DNA of 64,000 bases from Planctomycetota bacterium (GTDB taxonomy: Bacteria; Planctomycetota; GCA-002687715; DRQF01), in the NCBI GenBank assembly GCA_020639295.1, contig JACKGY010000011.1:62001-126000 (forward strand), written 5' to 3'. Each line of letters begins with the position of its first letter. The stretch's first letter is position 1. A program made the translations under genes and the position numbers. Shown in pieces: positions 25,641-33,905 of the stretch. The notes below the pieces were generated by a model. The model searched no databases, was not told the DNA's origin, and worked only from the letters and a program-made list of their open reading frames with translations.

Positions 25641-25970
25641 CTATCGTGTCGCCGCTTCGACGAGGGAGTGAGGAAGCCATTCCATCCCCGCCGCCCAGGA
25701 TAGCGCTGAGTGCAGGACGGTGCGCGTCCGAGCAAGGGCGCGGAGGTCGCGCCGGCGACCGGCTCGCGTGTTCAGGAAGTCCTCCGACTGGAAGAACCGT
25801 GAGATGCGACCCTCGTTGAGGTCGGCAAGCGGCGTGTCCCGGCCGAGTCCTTCTTCGATGCGAGCGAATTCAAGCTCCTGGACGAAGAACCCGCCGACCT
25901 CGCGGCTGGTGACGTTCAGGTGCGAAAGGTAGCCCTGGCACATGTCGTGGATAGTTGGCGGGGTTGGCAT
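25641..25970 (-). CDS. stand-alone integrase core-binding (SAM-like) domain protein
   Basis: A 109-aa all-helical protein: MCQGYLSHLNVTSREV, then LGRDTPLADLNEGRISRFFQ, RRRDLRALARTRTVLHSALS and WAAGMEWLPHS. The order of a first helix, a middle xLxxLxxxxIxxF strandless segment and a final AL.WA...GWL helix is that of the core-binding domain preceding tyrosine recombinase catalytic domains, but no catalytic domain follows. The gene at 26231 has the same layout. It might compete with or assist the integrase encoded next door. Confidence 0.5.
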   Translation of the reverse strand: MPTPPTIHDMCQGYLSHLNVTSREVGGFFVQELEFARIEEGLGRDTPLADLNEGRISRFFQSEDFLNTRAGRRRDLRALARTRTVLHSALSWAAGMEWLPHSLVEAATR

Positions 25971-25982
25971 CGTTCGCGTCTC

Positions 25983-26234
25983 CTACTCGGGTTTGAGTTC
26001 GTCCGGCCTCGCGTCGCTGGTCACGAAGCTGCGTCGTTCCTTCCCGCCATCGACGATGATGGGCGCCACCTCGACAAGGTCGCCGCGCTGGAGGTCCCCG
26101 ATCTCGTCATCGTCGGTCAGGATCTCGCGGGTGTCGGGATCAGCGCCGCGATGGACGGCGACGATCTCGACCAGGAGACCGCGAAGTCCGGGGTGGGGGA
26201 GACCGACGTAGCGCCGGCGGGATCCGATGATCAT
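25983..26234 (-). CDS. small hypothetical protein
   Basis: 83 aa starting at ATG 26234 in a 4-nt overlap with the upstream gene. Beta-rich: MIIGSRRRYVGLPHPGLRG, LLVEIVAVHRGADPDTREIL, DDDEIGDLQRGDLVEVAPII. The Gly/Asp turns suggest a small SH3-like barrel. No family recognised. It lies between two SAM-like-domain genes. Confidence 0.5.
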   Translation of the reverse strand: MIIGSRRRYVGLPHPGLRGLLVEIVAVHRGADPDTREILTDDDEIGDLQRGDLVEVAPIIVDGGKERRSFVTSDARPDELKPE

Positions 26235-26668
26235 GCCTTCGCCTCCTCGTTCTTCGGCAGCGGTGCCTCCTTCATCCAGCCCTCGGAGACCGCCCATTCG
26301 AGCGCCAGCCGCAAGACCCGCCGCGTCTTGTCGATGGTCGGCTTTGCCTTCGGCTTGCCCGTGCGCGTCTTGGTCACGAGGTCGCTCGCGAAGAAGGCCT
26401 CGACCTCAGTGACCGTGAGGTCCGCGACCTTGGTCTCGCCTCCCAGCGCCTTCAGCGCGAGCTTCAGTTCCATCCCGTAGCTGAATTGCGTGCCGTGGCT
26501 CTTCCCCGCGGCTTCGAGGCTCTTGATGTAGCGCTCGCTCATCGCCTGCAGCGTGCCGGCACCCGCGATCGCTGCCGCGTCTGCCGTTGCGGCCTTCGGC
26601 TCCACCGCCGGATCCTTCGCCCTGGCCTTCCTCTTCGGCACCCTCGTCTTCTCGTTCGTGGTCGTCAT
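26231..26668 (-). CDS. second stand-alone integrase core-binding (SAM-like) domain protein
   Basis: A 145-aa protein from ATG 26668. A Lys/Ala-rich N-terminus (about 1-40) precedes LQAMSERYIKSLEAAGKSHG, then LKLALKALGGETKVADLTV, TEVEAFFASDLVTKTRTGKP and TRRVLRLALEWAVSEGWMKE. This is the helical core-binding domain of tyrosine recombinases, ending where a catalytic domain would begin. It is related in layout to the protein at 25641-25970. Possible DNA-binding accessory or dominant-negative modulator; inferred only. Confidence 0.55.
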   Translation of the reverse strand: MTTTNEKTRVPKRKARAKDPAVEPKAATADAAAIAGAGTLQAMSERYIKSLEAAGKSHGTQFSYGMELKLALKALGGETKVADLTVTEVEAFFASDLVTKTRTGKPKAKPTIDKTRRVLRLALEWAVSEGWMKEAPLPKNEEAKA

Positions 26669-26780
26669 CGTCGTTCTCCTGGCCCCACCATCGGGGCGAG
26701 GACATGGAGCCTCGAATCCCCGCACACATCCAGCGAATCCTCCGTCAATCGCAATGTTCTCCTTGGAGCTGAAACCTCTC

Positions 26781-28097
26781 TCAGAAGCGGAGGCCCAGAG
26801 ACTTGCGCATGGGGCTCTCGACCGTGGACCCCACGTCCGCAAACTGGCACTGGACGACGCGATTCTTCTTCGCCGCCCAGGCCGCGAGCGCGAGCCCGAT
26901 CACGCAATCGTCGTGCATGCCGAAAGGGGCGCCCGTCCGCACGTTGCCGGCATCGGTGACCGAATACTCGAAGGCTTCGAGTTCATCGATGCCTTCGGGC
27001 CAGAGACGCGGCTCCGGGATGATCAGGTCTTTCTCCTCGAATAGCAGGGCCAAGTTGTTGATGAGGTCCGCCTTCGATCGCTGCGTGAACTGGTAGGGCG
27101 CGGCATTCACGCCGGCCGCGCGCAGGCTCTCGTAGACCGGCTCGCCGGAGCCGGTTGAGTCCACGCAAATCCGTGCGTTGTTGAAGCGTGCCGTCGCGGA
27201 CTGCACTCGCGCCACTTGGATTGCCCAGTCGAGACGGTGGAAACGATCGACATGCACGATGCGGCGATCGCGCGAGTCCATGATGACAAGGACCGTGTAG
27301 TCCTCGGTCTTCGCGAGGTCGAGGCCGCCGGCGTAGATGACGTTCGACTGCGGTTCGGAGAGCCTGCCGATGGCGCATTCGCGGACGTTTCTGAATACCG
27401 CTCCCGATCCCTCGATGAACTCGGCCCCGTACTCCTGCAGGAAGACCCGTTCCGGCACGCGGGCGCGCTCGCGCTCGATCAGCTCGCGGTCGAGAATCGG
27501 ATTCGTCCAGGAGGGGTAGTTCCAGCTCTTATAGGCCGGGTCCTTCCCCTGGCCGCGCTTGAAGAGCTCGTGGAAGTAGCCCTTGCCCTTCGGTGTCGAG
27601 ATCAGAAGCGCCCAGCCCTTCTTGTCGATGAGGCGCTGGGAGAGATGCGACTGCCAGATGCCGGGCTTCAGGCGCGAGGCCTCGTCCACGATCAGCCAAT
27701 CGAGGCCCTCGCCGAGGAGCGAGACCGGGTTGTCGGCGGACTTGCCCCTGATCTCAGAGATGCCGCCGGCCATGTTCCGGAGCACGATCTTCCGCTCGCT
27801 GTCGCGCATCGTGATGATGCGATGCGCGAGGTGCCGCTGGACAAGGAGCTGGATCTCGCGGAAGACGCGGTCCGCGAGATCGTAGGTCGGCGCTGCCACC
27901 CAGCCGATCGACCGGTCACGCGGCGCCATTGCGGCGGCGAGGCCCTCCATCGCCGCGCAGAGGGTCTTTCCCCAACGCACCCCGCAGGCGACGATCCTTC
28001 GGGGATGGCGCGAGCTGTGGACCTCGAGCTGGCCAGGGTGCGGCTCGTAGTCGAGGTCATGGAAAAAGGCCTTCTTGTCGAGGATGAGGCGGGTCAT
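26781..28097 (-). CDS. phage terminase large subunit (packaging ATPase-nuclease)
   Basis: A 438-aa protein. ATPase domain: Walker A GVRWGKT at 39-45, Walker B LDWLIVDEA at 132-140, coupling motif LLISTPKGKG. RNase-H-like nuclease domain with acidic residues at Asp260 (GGLDLAKTEDYT), Asp313 (ICVDSTGSG) and Asp396/397 (GMHDDCVIGLALA). It cuts and pumps phage DNA into procapsids. ATG 28097 is preferred over an upstream in-frame start because homologous TerL proteins begin shortly before the ATPase domain. No portal, capsid or tail genes are nearby. Confidence 0.92.
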   Translation of the reverse strand: MTRLILDKKAFFHDLDYEPHPGQLEVHSSRHPRRIVACGVRWGKTLCAAMEGLAAAMAPRDRSIGWVAAPTYDLADRVFREIQLLVQRHLAHRIITMRDSERKIVLRNMAGGISEIRGKSADNPVSLLGEGLDWLIVDEASRLKPGIWQSHLSQRLIDKKGWALLISTPKGKGYFHELFKRGQGKDPAYKSWNYPSWTNPILDRELIERERARVPERVFLQEYGAEFIEGSGAVFRNVRECAIGRLSEPQSNVIYAGGLDLAKTEDYTVLVIMDSRDRRIVHVDRFHRLDWAIQVARVQSATARFNNARICVDSTGSGEPVYESLRAAGVNAAPYQFTQRSKADLINNLALLFEEKDLIIPEPRLWPEGIDELEAFEYSVTDAGNVRTGAPFGMHDDCVIGLALAAWAAKKNRVVQCQFADVGSTVESPMRKSLGLRF

Positions 28098-28099
28098 GG

Positions 28100-28525
28100 T
28101 CAAGTCTCGAGAGAGGTGAGGAACCCACCGCCGACGGCAACACGGCACCCATCGGCCTGCATGTCGATGAAGGAGCTTCCAGCCTCAATCACGGCGTGCA
28201 GAAATGCCTTGTACTCCGAGAGTCCCCGAAAGCGGAGCACGAGGCCCTCCGGCGTTCTGAATGCCTTGGGCATGTGGACGCCCTCTTCGAATCCTTCGAT
28301 CACGATCTCCCCGATGAAGTGCTGGCTGCAGGCGCGATCAGGCGGAGGTGGAACCGTCATCCTGACCGTCACATCGCGGCCCGTGTCGCCATTCAGGACG
28401 CGCGACTCGACGATGCCGGTCCGCATCGAGCGAGCGCAAGCCGTCGCATGGTCCACGTCAATGCCTCGGCACGACCCTCCACCGATCCTGTCGAAGACGC
28501 TCTTCACTCCGTTGTCGTGAGCCAT
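28100..28525 (-). CDS. hypothetical protein in packaging operon
   Basis: 141 aa. It overlaps the terminase small-subunit-like gene by 22 bp and ends 2 bp before the TerL start. Mixed alpha/beta (VTVRMTVPPPPDRACSQ, FIGEIVIEGFEEGVHMPK, LVLRFRGLSEYKAFLHAVIE) with four Cys residues. No family recognised. Confidence 0.5.
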   Translation of the reverse strand: MAHDNGVKSVFDRIGGGSCRGIDVDHATACARSMRTGIVESRVLNGDTGRDVTVRMTVPPPPDRACSQHFIGEIVIEGFEEGVHMPKAFRTPEGLVLRFRGLSEYKAFLHAVIEAGSSFIDMQADGCRVAVGGGFLTSLET

Positions 28526-28938
28526 CGTTCATACTCCTCCTTGATGACCTGCTCGATGCCGACGGCCGTCCGATCGGTCGGCTCGCCGCGCACGAGACGC
28601 TCCTGCTTTACGGCCATGTCGAGGGCGCGTACCGCGTCCATCGCATTCGTGATGGGCATGGTGCGCAGGGCCTCCAGGGCCTTGCGCTGCACTAGTTTCA
28701 GGACCTTGATGTGCCGCGTGCACATCTCCTCCAGGGACTCAACCGCCTGCACCTCCGCCTGCGACTTCGCCTTCTGCTCGCGCTCGGCGACCAATCGAGG
28801 CCAATCCTCCTTCGCAGCGAGGTTCGCGACCGTGCTCTTGCTGACCTCGAAGTGATCGGCGACGGAGCGGTAGCTCCGTCCGGCGCCGAGGCCGAAGTAG
28901 TACTCGAAGGCGTCAGCAGGCAGCCGCTTCGCGGGCAT
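28504..28938 (-). CDS. terminase small subunit-like HTH protein
   Basis: 144 aa from ATG 28938, which shares one base with the upstream stop (TGATG coupling). The N-terminal helix-turn-helix (FGLGAGRSYRSVADHFEVSK, STVANLAAKEDWPRLVAERE) and helical C-terminus are typical of TerS proteins that recognise pac/cos DNA. Position just upstream of TerL supports this. Met at 28947 is an alternative start. Confidence 0.65.
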   Translation of the reverse strand: MPAKRLPADAFEYYFGLGAGRSYRSVADHFEVSKSTVANLAAKEDWPRLVAEREQKAKSQAEVQAVESLEEMCTRHIKVLKLVQRKALEALRTMPITNAMDAVRALDMAVKQERLVRGEPTDRTAVGIEQVIKEEYERWLTTTE

Positions 28939-30206
28939 CAGGTCCACCTCCGCTCCTGGGTCACATGGAAGCTCTCACCCGTGGACTCGAGGATCGCCTC
29001 CTTGCCCGTCGCCTTCTCCCAGCGACGGATTGCGGCATCGACGAAGACCGGCGAGATCTCGATCGCGCGGCAACGACGACCCAGACGCTCGGCGGCGATC
29101 AACTGCGAACCGGATCCCGAGAAGGGCTCGAACACCAGATCGCCGGGCCTCGTGTGCTTGCGCATCGGCCGTGCGAAGATCTCGACGGGCTTCTCGGTCG
29201 GGTGCTCGTTTCCGGAGACGCGGGCTGCGCCCTCCCAGTCGATCTCCCAGACGGAGTCGAATTCGTGGTTCCCGTCGTGCTCGGGCTTCGAGCCCTTCAC
29301 CCAGCCCACGACACAGGGCTCGTGACGGAAGTGCCAGTAGACCCGGCCGAAGACGGAGGTGGGCTTCACCCAGACGATCTGCTGGTGATCGAGGAGGCCT
29401 ACCTCCTCCCAGATCCTCTGGATGAGGCCTGCGCGCTTGTGCGCATGCCAGCAGTAGACCGCGGCATGCGGCGCGACGATAGCGACGATGATGCTGAAGA
29501 GGGCGCGGAAGAAGCCCTCCGCATCTTTGATGTCGATTTCGCGGTACGAGTCGGACCAGTCCTTGCCGGAGTCATTCGGGCGCTCACCGGTGTAGTCAAC
29601 CAGGTAGGGCGGATCTGTGGCGACCAGGGCGGCCTTCTCGCCATCGAGAACGCGCTCGACGTCCACGATCTTGGTCGAGTCGCCGCAGAGGAGGCGGTGC
29701 TCGCCGAGGACCCAGAGATCACCGAGTTGGGTAACGGCCTTCTCCGCAGGCTCCTCGGGACCGGGGTCATCGAGATCGTTCTCGATTTCGTCTTCGAGTT
29801 CGGCGATCAGCGCGTCGAGGTCGTCATCGTCGTAGCCGGTGCCGTCGAGGGCGTCCTCGTCCCGGAGCTCCTTCAGGAGCTGGGCGAGCGCCGGCTCGTC
29901 CCACTCGGCGAACTCGTGGGTCCGGTTGTCGGCGATGCCGAAGGCTGTGGCCTCGATGTCCGGACCGTCGAACCAGACCACCGGGACCGAGGTCATACCG
30001 AGGGAGCGGGCGGCCTTGAGGCGGGTGTTGCCGGCGATCACCTCGCCCGAGGGTCGGGCGACAACAGGCTGGCGCCAGCCGAAGCGCTTGATCGAGGCGG
30101 CGACGTGCGGGACGGCCTCATCGTTGTGGCGGGGGTTGGCGGGGTTTTCGTGGAGGCGCTCGATCGGCGTCCACTCGACCTCCATCGTCTTCTCGTCGAA
30201 CTCCAT
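28938..30206 (-). CDS. ParB-nuclease-domain DNA methyltransferase (N4/N6, beta class)
   Basis: A 422-aa fusion. Residues about 10-100 are a ParB/Srx-like domain with GEVIAGNTRL at 54-63 (the GExxxGxxR box). Residues about 160-410 are a DNA methyltransferase with DPPY at 198-201 and FSGSG at 362-366; DPPY before FxGxG puts it in the beta class. Phages and integrative elements often carry this fusion. It probably modifies adenine-N6 or cytosine-N4 to protect element DNA. It is the first gene of the minus-strand packaging operon. Met8 is an alternative start. Confidence 0.9.
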   Translation of the reverse strand: MEFDEKTMEVEWTPIERLHENPANPRHNDEAVPHVAASIKRFGWRQPVVARPSGEVIAGNTRLKAARSLGMTSVPVVWFDGPDIEATAFGIADNRTHEFAEWDEPALAQLLKELRDEDALDGTGYDDDDLDALIAELEDEIENDLDDPGPEEPAEKAVTQLGDLWVLGEHRLLCGDSTKIVDVERVLDGEKAALVATDPPYLVDYTGERPNDSGKDWSDSYREIDIKDAEGFFRALFSIIVAIVAPHAAVYCWHAHKRAGLIQRIWEEVGLLDHQQIVWVKPTSVFGRVYWHFRHEPCVVGWVKGSKPEHDGNHEFDSVWEIDWEGAARVSGNEHPTEKPVEIFARPMRKHTRPGDLVFEPFSGSGSQLIAAERLGRRCRAIEISPVFVDAAIRRWEKATGKEAILESTGESFHVTQERRWT

Positions 30207-31498
30207 ACGGACCTCCTCCGGGGCTCGAGCGCGTCGGAGGTCTCTTGGAGGTCATGCCCGGTGAACCCGGGCTCGGAGGTCAATTAGAAGTAGTCGCTCT
30301 TGATGTAGATAGTACGTGTCGATGGGGGACTACGCCAACATCAATGATGCAGAATCGTCATCGACACTCCGGACGAACCGGACGATCTGGACGACTTTCC
30401 CGTGTTGTTCACCCCGACGGATCGTCGAGGTGAGGGGGGAATCTGGTCGCTGACAACGAGCCGGTACCAGCATCGCGGAAACATTGTCCAGATCGTCCGG
30501 TTCGTCCGGGACTGCGTTGGTGGGGGCCGCGGGGCTCATAGAGATCAGCGTTGAAGGCGCGCCTGGCGACCATCGTTGGCGCCGAATGGCGTATCCTATG
30601 AGTATTTGAACGCTGCGGTCGGAGCCCGACGGGGAGGGCGGAGCGTTCAATCTTGCAAGATACTGACACTAAGCATGTTACGGGCGTCGAGACGCCCAAT
30701 TGAACGCTCCGGACCCCCGAAAAGTGGCCAGTACCGTACTCGTACCGTTCAATTCTGACGTCTCGTCACCGTCTGCGGGCAGCCGGGCGTCCGGTCGCCC
30801 CGGACAACCCCACCGGGGACCCGATCCCGTACCGGCTCCGTCCGACCTGACGCGCGCCCCATGGCCCCGGTCACGCCAGCCGAGGGTCATGGGACCCCGG
30901 CCGCCGGCCCGGGCGAACTGGCCCCTGGCGTACCGGCATCGTCCAGTTCGACGCGGTCGCCCGGCGCCCCGGCGAGCCCACGGGGTCGCGGCGACGGCGT
31001 GCCGGATGCGGTGGGGGATGGCCGGCCAGCGCCTCCGGAATCGCCCCGCCCGTACCGGCATCGTCCACCTGGCCGCGCCCGCGGGCCGCTCGAGGTCCGA
31101 TGCTTTACGAAATGCGACATGGCGGGGGAGGGGGCCGACTCTGGGGGATCATCCGCTGATCGGGGGCCTCGGATCGGTGGCCAGGGCGCGCTGGCGTACC
31201 ACTAGCGTCCCATTTCCTCGACTATGCGACTTCCTCGTTTGCCCCGAGGTGGACAGACTCGTCAATCGCCAAGCGACTGACAGTGCTTCGTCTGGACGCC
31301 AACGCGCAACCGCGCTACACTCAATATCACTGGCGGAAGGCGAACTCGAGACATGGCTGTCAACTCGCCCACGGCGCCGGGAAGCGCTGCCGGTTACGGG
31401 ATGCAGGCGACTCAATTGTTACGAGGCGGCACCCTGTGGCGGTGGAGAGGCCGGCCGGCAGGATCCCGGCGATGGCCTACTAACGATGGGAGCTTCAC
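30207..31498. other. 1.3-kb gene-free region with inverted and direct repeats
   Basis: No convincing gene on either strand; long frames here are shadows of extreme G+C. It holds a 24-bp perfect inverted repeat (30369-30392 with 30486-30509), four TTGAACG-type sites (30606 and 30700 forward, 30643 and 30745 reverse), and three CGTACCGGC(A/T)(T/C)CGTCC direct repeats near 30828, 30929 and 31051. It likely contains the promoter of the ParB-methyltransferase operon and that of the gene at 31499. Confidence 0.55.
30369..30509. repeat. 24-bp perfect inverted repeat with 93-bp spacer
   Basis: Arms 30369-30392 and 30486-30509 are exact reverse complements, each built from CCGGACGAACCGGACG followed by ATCTGGAC. 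They lie about 160 bp upstream of the methyltransferase start. This could be a large hairpin, an operator pair, or a mobile-element end. Confidence 0.8.
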
Positions 31499-31750
31499 AT
31501 GGCGCTCTACTTGATGGACTACGACCTGCGTAAGAACCGGAACTATAAGCCCCTCTACGATGAGTTGGCCTCTTTCTCCGCGGTGCGGATCCTCGAATCT
31601 ACCTGGTGTTTCAATCGGATAAACACCAGTGCCGCGAACTTGCGCGACCATTTTAAGGCCTTCATTGATAGTGACGACGGAATACTGATCGCCGAAATCA
31701 ACGATTGGGCTACATATGGTGCGGAAAAGACCCCGAAGGATCTAAGGTAG
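31499..31750 (+). CDS. Cas2/SinR-like small ferredoxin-fold protein
   Basis: 83 aa: MALYLMDYDLRKNRNYKPLY, DELASFSAVRILESTWCFNR and LRDHFKAFIDSDDGILIAEI. The first strand ending in YDL, the AVRILESTW block and a last GILIAEI strand resemble SinR/Cas2-like proteins. No Cas1, other cas genes or CRISPR repeats are nearby, so a CRISPR role is not supported. GGGAG precedes ATG 31499. It is 43 bp upstream of the phosphatase-like gene on the same strand. Confidence 0.6.
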   Translation: MALYLMDYDLRKNRNYKPLYDELASFSAVRILESTWCFNRINTSAANLRDHFKAFIDSDDGILIAEINDWATYGAEKTPKDLR

Positions 31751-31793
31751 GTCGACGGACCTCACTCGCTTCCCGATCCCGCAGGAGTGCGAC

Positions 31794-32273
31794 ATGGCTA
31801 CGGAGATTTGCAACCACCTTGTCATCGGAGACGGCGCGGATTGTCGCATTGGGAGACCTGAGGAAATTGTTGTCGTCCACGCGTGCAAGGACCCATGCCA
31901 CCGAAACGCGGTGGGCTACTCAGGGCGCAGCCTTCCTACTGGCCACCCCAACTACTTGTATCTCGAAGACTCGGGAAACCTCTATCTGAATATCATAGAT
32001 CCCCCGAAGCCACTATTCAAGATTGAGTCATTTCGGAAGTTCATCGAGTTCCTGGATAGCCACATCGGTCGGGTTCCTGTTCTCATTCACTGCAATGAAG
32101 GGCGGTCTCGTGCTCCGTCGCTGGCGTTGCTCTACGCAGCCAAGAGGTTGGGTCTGTACGAACGTGGCACGTTTGGAGATTCGAAGCTGTTACTCCAAGA
32201 GAAACTGCCTTCGTACTTGCCCGGGTTGGGGATTTCGCGATTTCTTGCGGATCACTGGCACGATTTCGATTAG
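31794..32273 (+). CDS. dual-specificity-phosphatase-like protein
   Basis: A 159-aa protein with the cysteine phosphatase signature VLIHCNEGRSRAPSLALLY: Cys100 and Arg106 form the HCx5R P-loop. Flanking LNIIDPPK and FRKFIEFLDSHIGRVPVLIH agree with a DSP/PTP fold of typical size. It should hydrolyse phosphoesters on protein or nucleotide substrates. It is encoded with a Cas2-like protein within a defence-rich island, which hints at a signalling or defence role (inference). Confidence 0.72.
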   Translation: MATEICNHLVIGDGADCRIGRPEEIVVVHACKDPCHRNAVGYSGRSLPTGHPNYLYLEDSGNLYLNIIDPPKPLFKIESFRKFIEFLDSHIGRVPVLIHCNEGRSRAPSLALLYAAKRLGLYERGTFGDSKLLLQEKLPSYLPGLGISRFLADHWHDFD

Positions 32274-32495
32274 TCCTCCGAGGACGGGGCTGGTGTTTCA
32301 AACCTCAACGCGACTCGACTCGGGAGTCGGAATCGCGGACCCCATCACGTAGGACGCTCGATTGACTTTCGGCGAGCAGTTCGGCGCCTTACCGTTCAGG
32401 GGGCTCGTTGACTTTCTCCCGGAACAGTGGACACCACGGAACGGGTTGATGGATTGCTTCTTCGGCCGAGGAAGTACAACGAACGAGGTGACCCC

Positions 32496-33707
32496 ATGTC
32501 GACAGTTTTCTACTCCTGGCAGTCTGATCTCTTGAACAGGTGCAATCGCGGGCTGATAGAGAAGGCGCTCGAGACCGCCGTGAAGGCCATCAAGCAACAT
32601 CCCGACGTTGAGGCAGCTGTGCGCGAACATCTTGCAGTCGACAAGGACACGAAGGGTATACCAGGCTCGCCCAACATCGCTGACACGATCATAGGTAAGA
32701 TCACATCCGCCGACGCCTGCGTCTTCGATGTTTCCATTGTCGCCCGAAGCGGCGAGCGGGCGTTTCCGAACCCGAACGTTCTCATCGAGTTGGGGTACGC
32801 CATGCGTGAGCATCGCGAGGAGAAGGTCATCCTCGTGGCGAACCTCGCCTTCGGGAGGATTGAAGAGCTTCCCTTCGATCTGCGGCACAAGCGTGTGGTG
32901 ACCTACAGCGCCTCCGAAGGCACCGAGGCATTGGCCGACGAACGCAAGACCCTGGCGAATCAGCTCCGACTCGCACTAGAACTTGTCTATATCCATCTGG
33001 AGGAGAACCGATTCACGTCGGAGGAAACCGAATTCTATCTGCTTCTCCACAACAACGTGCGGTCGTTCCTCGATGCCGTCGAAGAGAATCGACACCGGCG
33101 GATCAGTCCATGGATCGACACGTTTAAGATCGACTGTCGACATACCGCGGACAATCTTCGTGAGCTTACAGCCGACGACGTCGCTGAAGACCATACCGAC
33201 CTGTCTGCCCAGATTCAGAGAGTCGCCACCGGACTCGGAGAGCTGGCAGACTGGCAAATGACGCTCGGCGGCGGTGCTCCCTTCTACCAGCGCGTCCAAC
33301 AGGTCGCAGAGGAAGCAAAGACACTTGTGTCGCCGTGCCTCCCCGCACTCAGAATCAAATACGCGCGCAATGACCATAAGAGGGAGAAGCGCCGCGCTGC
33401 TCGTCGAGCCGTGGCTGAGTTTGAGAGGTTCGCACGCGGGCTTGAGAACTCGGATATGAGGACGCTAAACGACGTCCGATCGGTGTTCGAGCAGATTGGA
33501 GCCGGACTTCTGCGGCTTAGCAGGGAACTCGAAGCCGTGGCGGATGTAGACGAGCAGCTCATTCGGAAAGCCGGACATGCTTTGCATGTCTCCAACATCC
33601 GCGAGACAAAGGAAACCGGATTCCAACCGGAGAAGGGGCTTCACAATCGTCTCGCACCGGTGATCGAGGATCTGCGAGGGCTCGCGTCCGTGCCGACAAC
33701 TGGTTGA
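32496..33707 (+). CDS. TIR-like FYSWQSD-family protein
   Basis: A 403-aa protein. Residues 1-150 carry STVFYSWQSDLLNRCNRGLI, DTKGIPGSPNIADTIIGKI, SADACVFDVSIVARS, NPNVLIELGYAMREHREEKV and LPFDLRHKRVVTY. This is a TIR-like nucleotide-binding domain common in predicted phage-defence loci; Glu of NVLIELGYA is at the position of the catalytic TIR Glu. The rest is helical with coiled-coil character. ATG 32496 follows a GAGGTG ribosome site. No partner gene is obvious, so it may be a single-gene system. Confidence 0.65.
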   Translation: MSTVFYSWQSDLLNRCNRGLIEKALETAVKAIKQHPDVEAAVREHLAVDKDTKGIPGSPNIADTIIGKITSADACVFDVSIVARSGERAFPNPNVLIELGYAMREHREEKVILVANLAFGRIEELPFDLRHKRVVTYSASEGTEALADERKTLANQLRLALELVYIHLEENRFTSEETEFYLLLHNNVRSFLDAVEENRHRRISPWIDTFKIDCRHTADNLRELTADDVAEDHTDLSAQIQRVATGLGELADWQMTLGGGAPFYQRVQQVAEEAKTLVSPCLPALRIKYARNDHKREKRRAARRAVAEFERFARGLENSDMRTLNDVRSVFEQIGAGLLRLSRELEAVADVDEQLIRKAGHALHVSNIRETKETGFQPEKGLHNRLAPVIEDLRGLASVPTTG

Positions 33708-33905
33708 TATTCAAGCCATACAGCGTGCGCGTCGGACAGCGGTCGCGTCAGACGCCGGCTCCCCGACGCCCGTGCCCTCCGGTCGTCACGGATATCCGAT
33801 GCGCTTGTGGTTGGACTCGCTTGCGGGGAAAGGTCACGGACGCAGATTGATCTGTCGTCTCAATTCTGCGACAACAGGACCAGCACGAAATAGGGAACAC
33901 TCGAT

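Noticed and set aside
30678..31533. Several long Pro/Arg-rich frames on both strands
   Set aside because: Arise from very high G+C and share no protein-like features.
31499..31750. CRISPR-Cas locus suggested by a Cas2-like protein
   Set aside because: No Cas1, effector genes or spaced repeats anywhere in the window.
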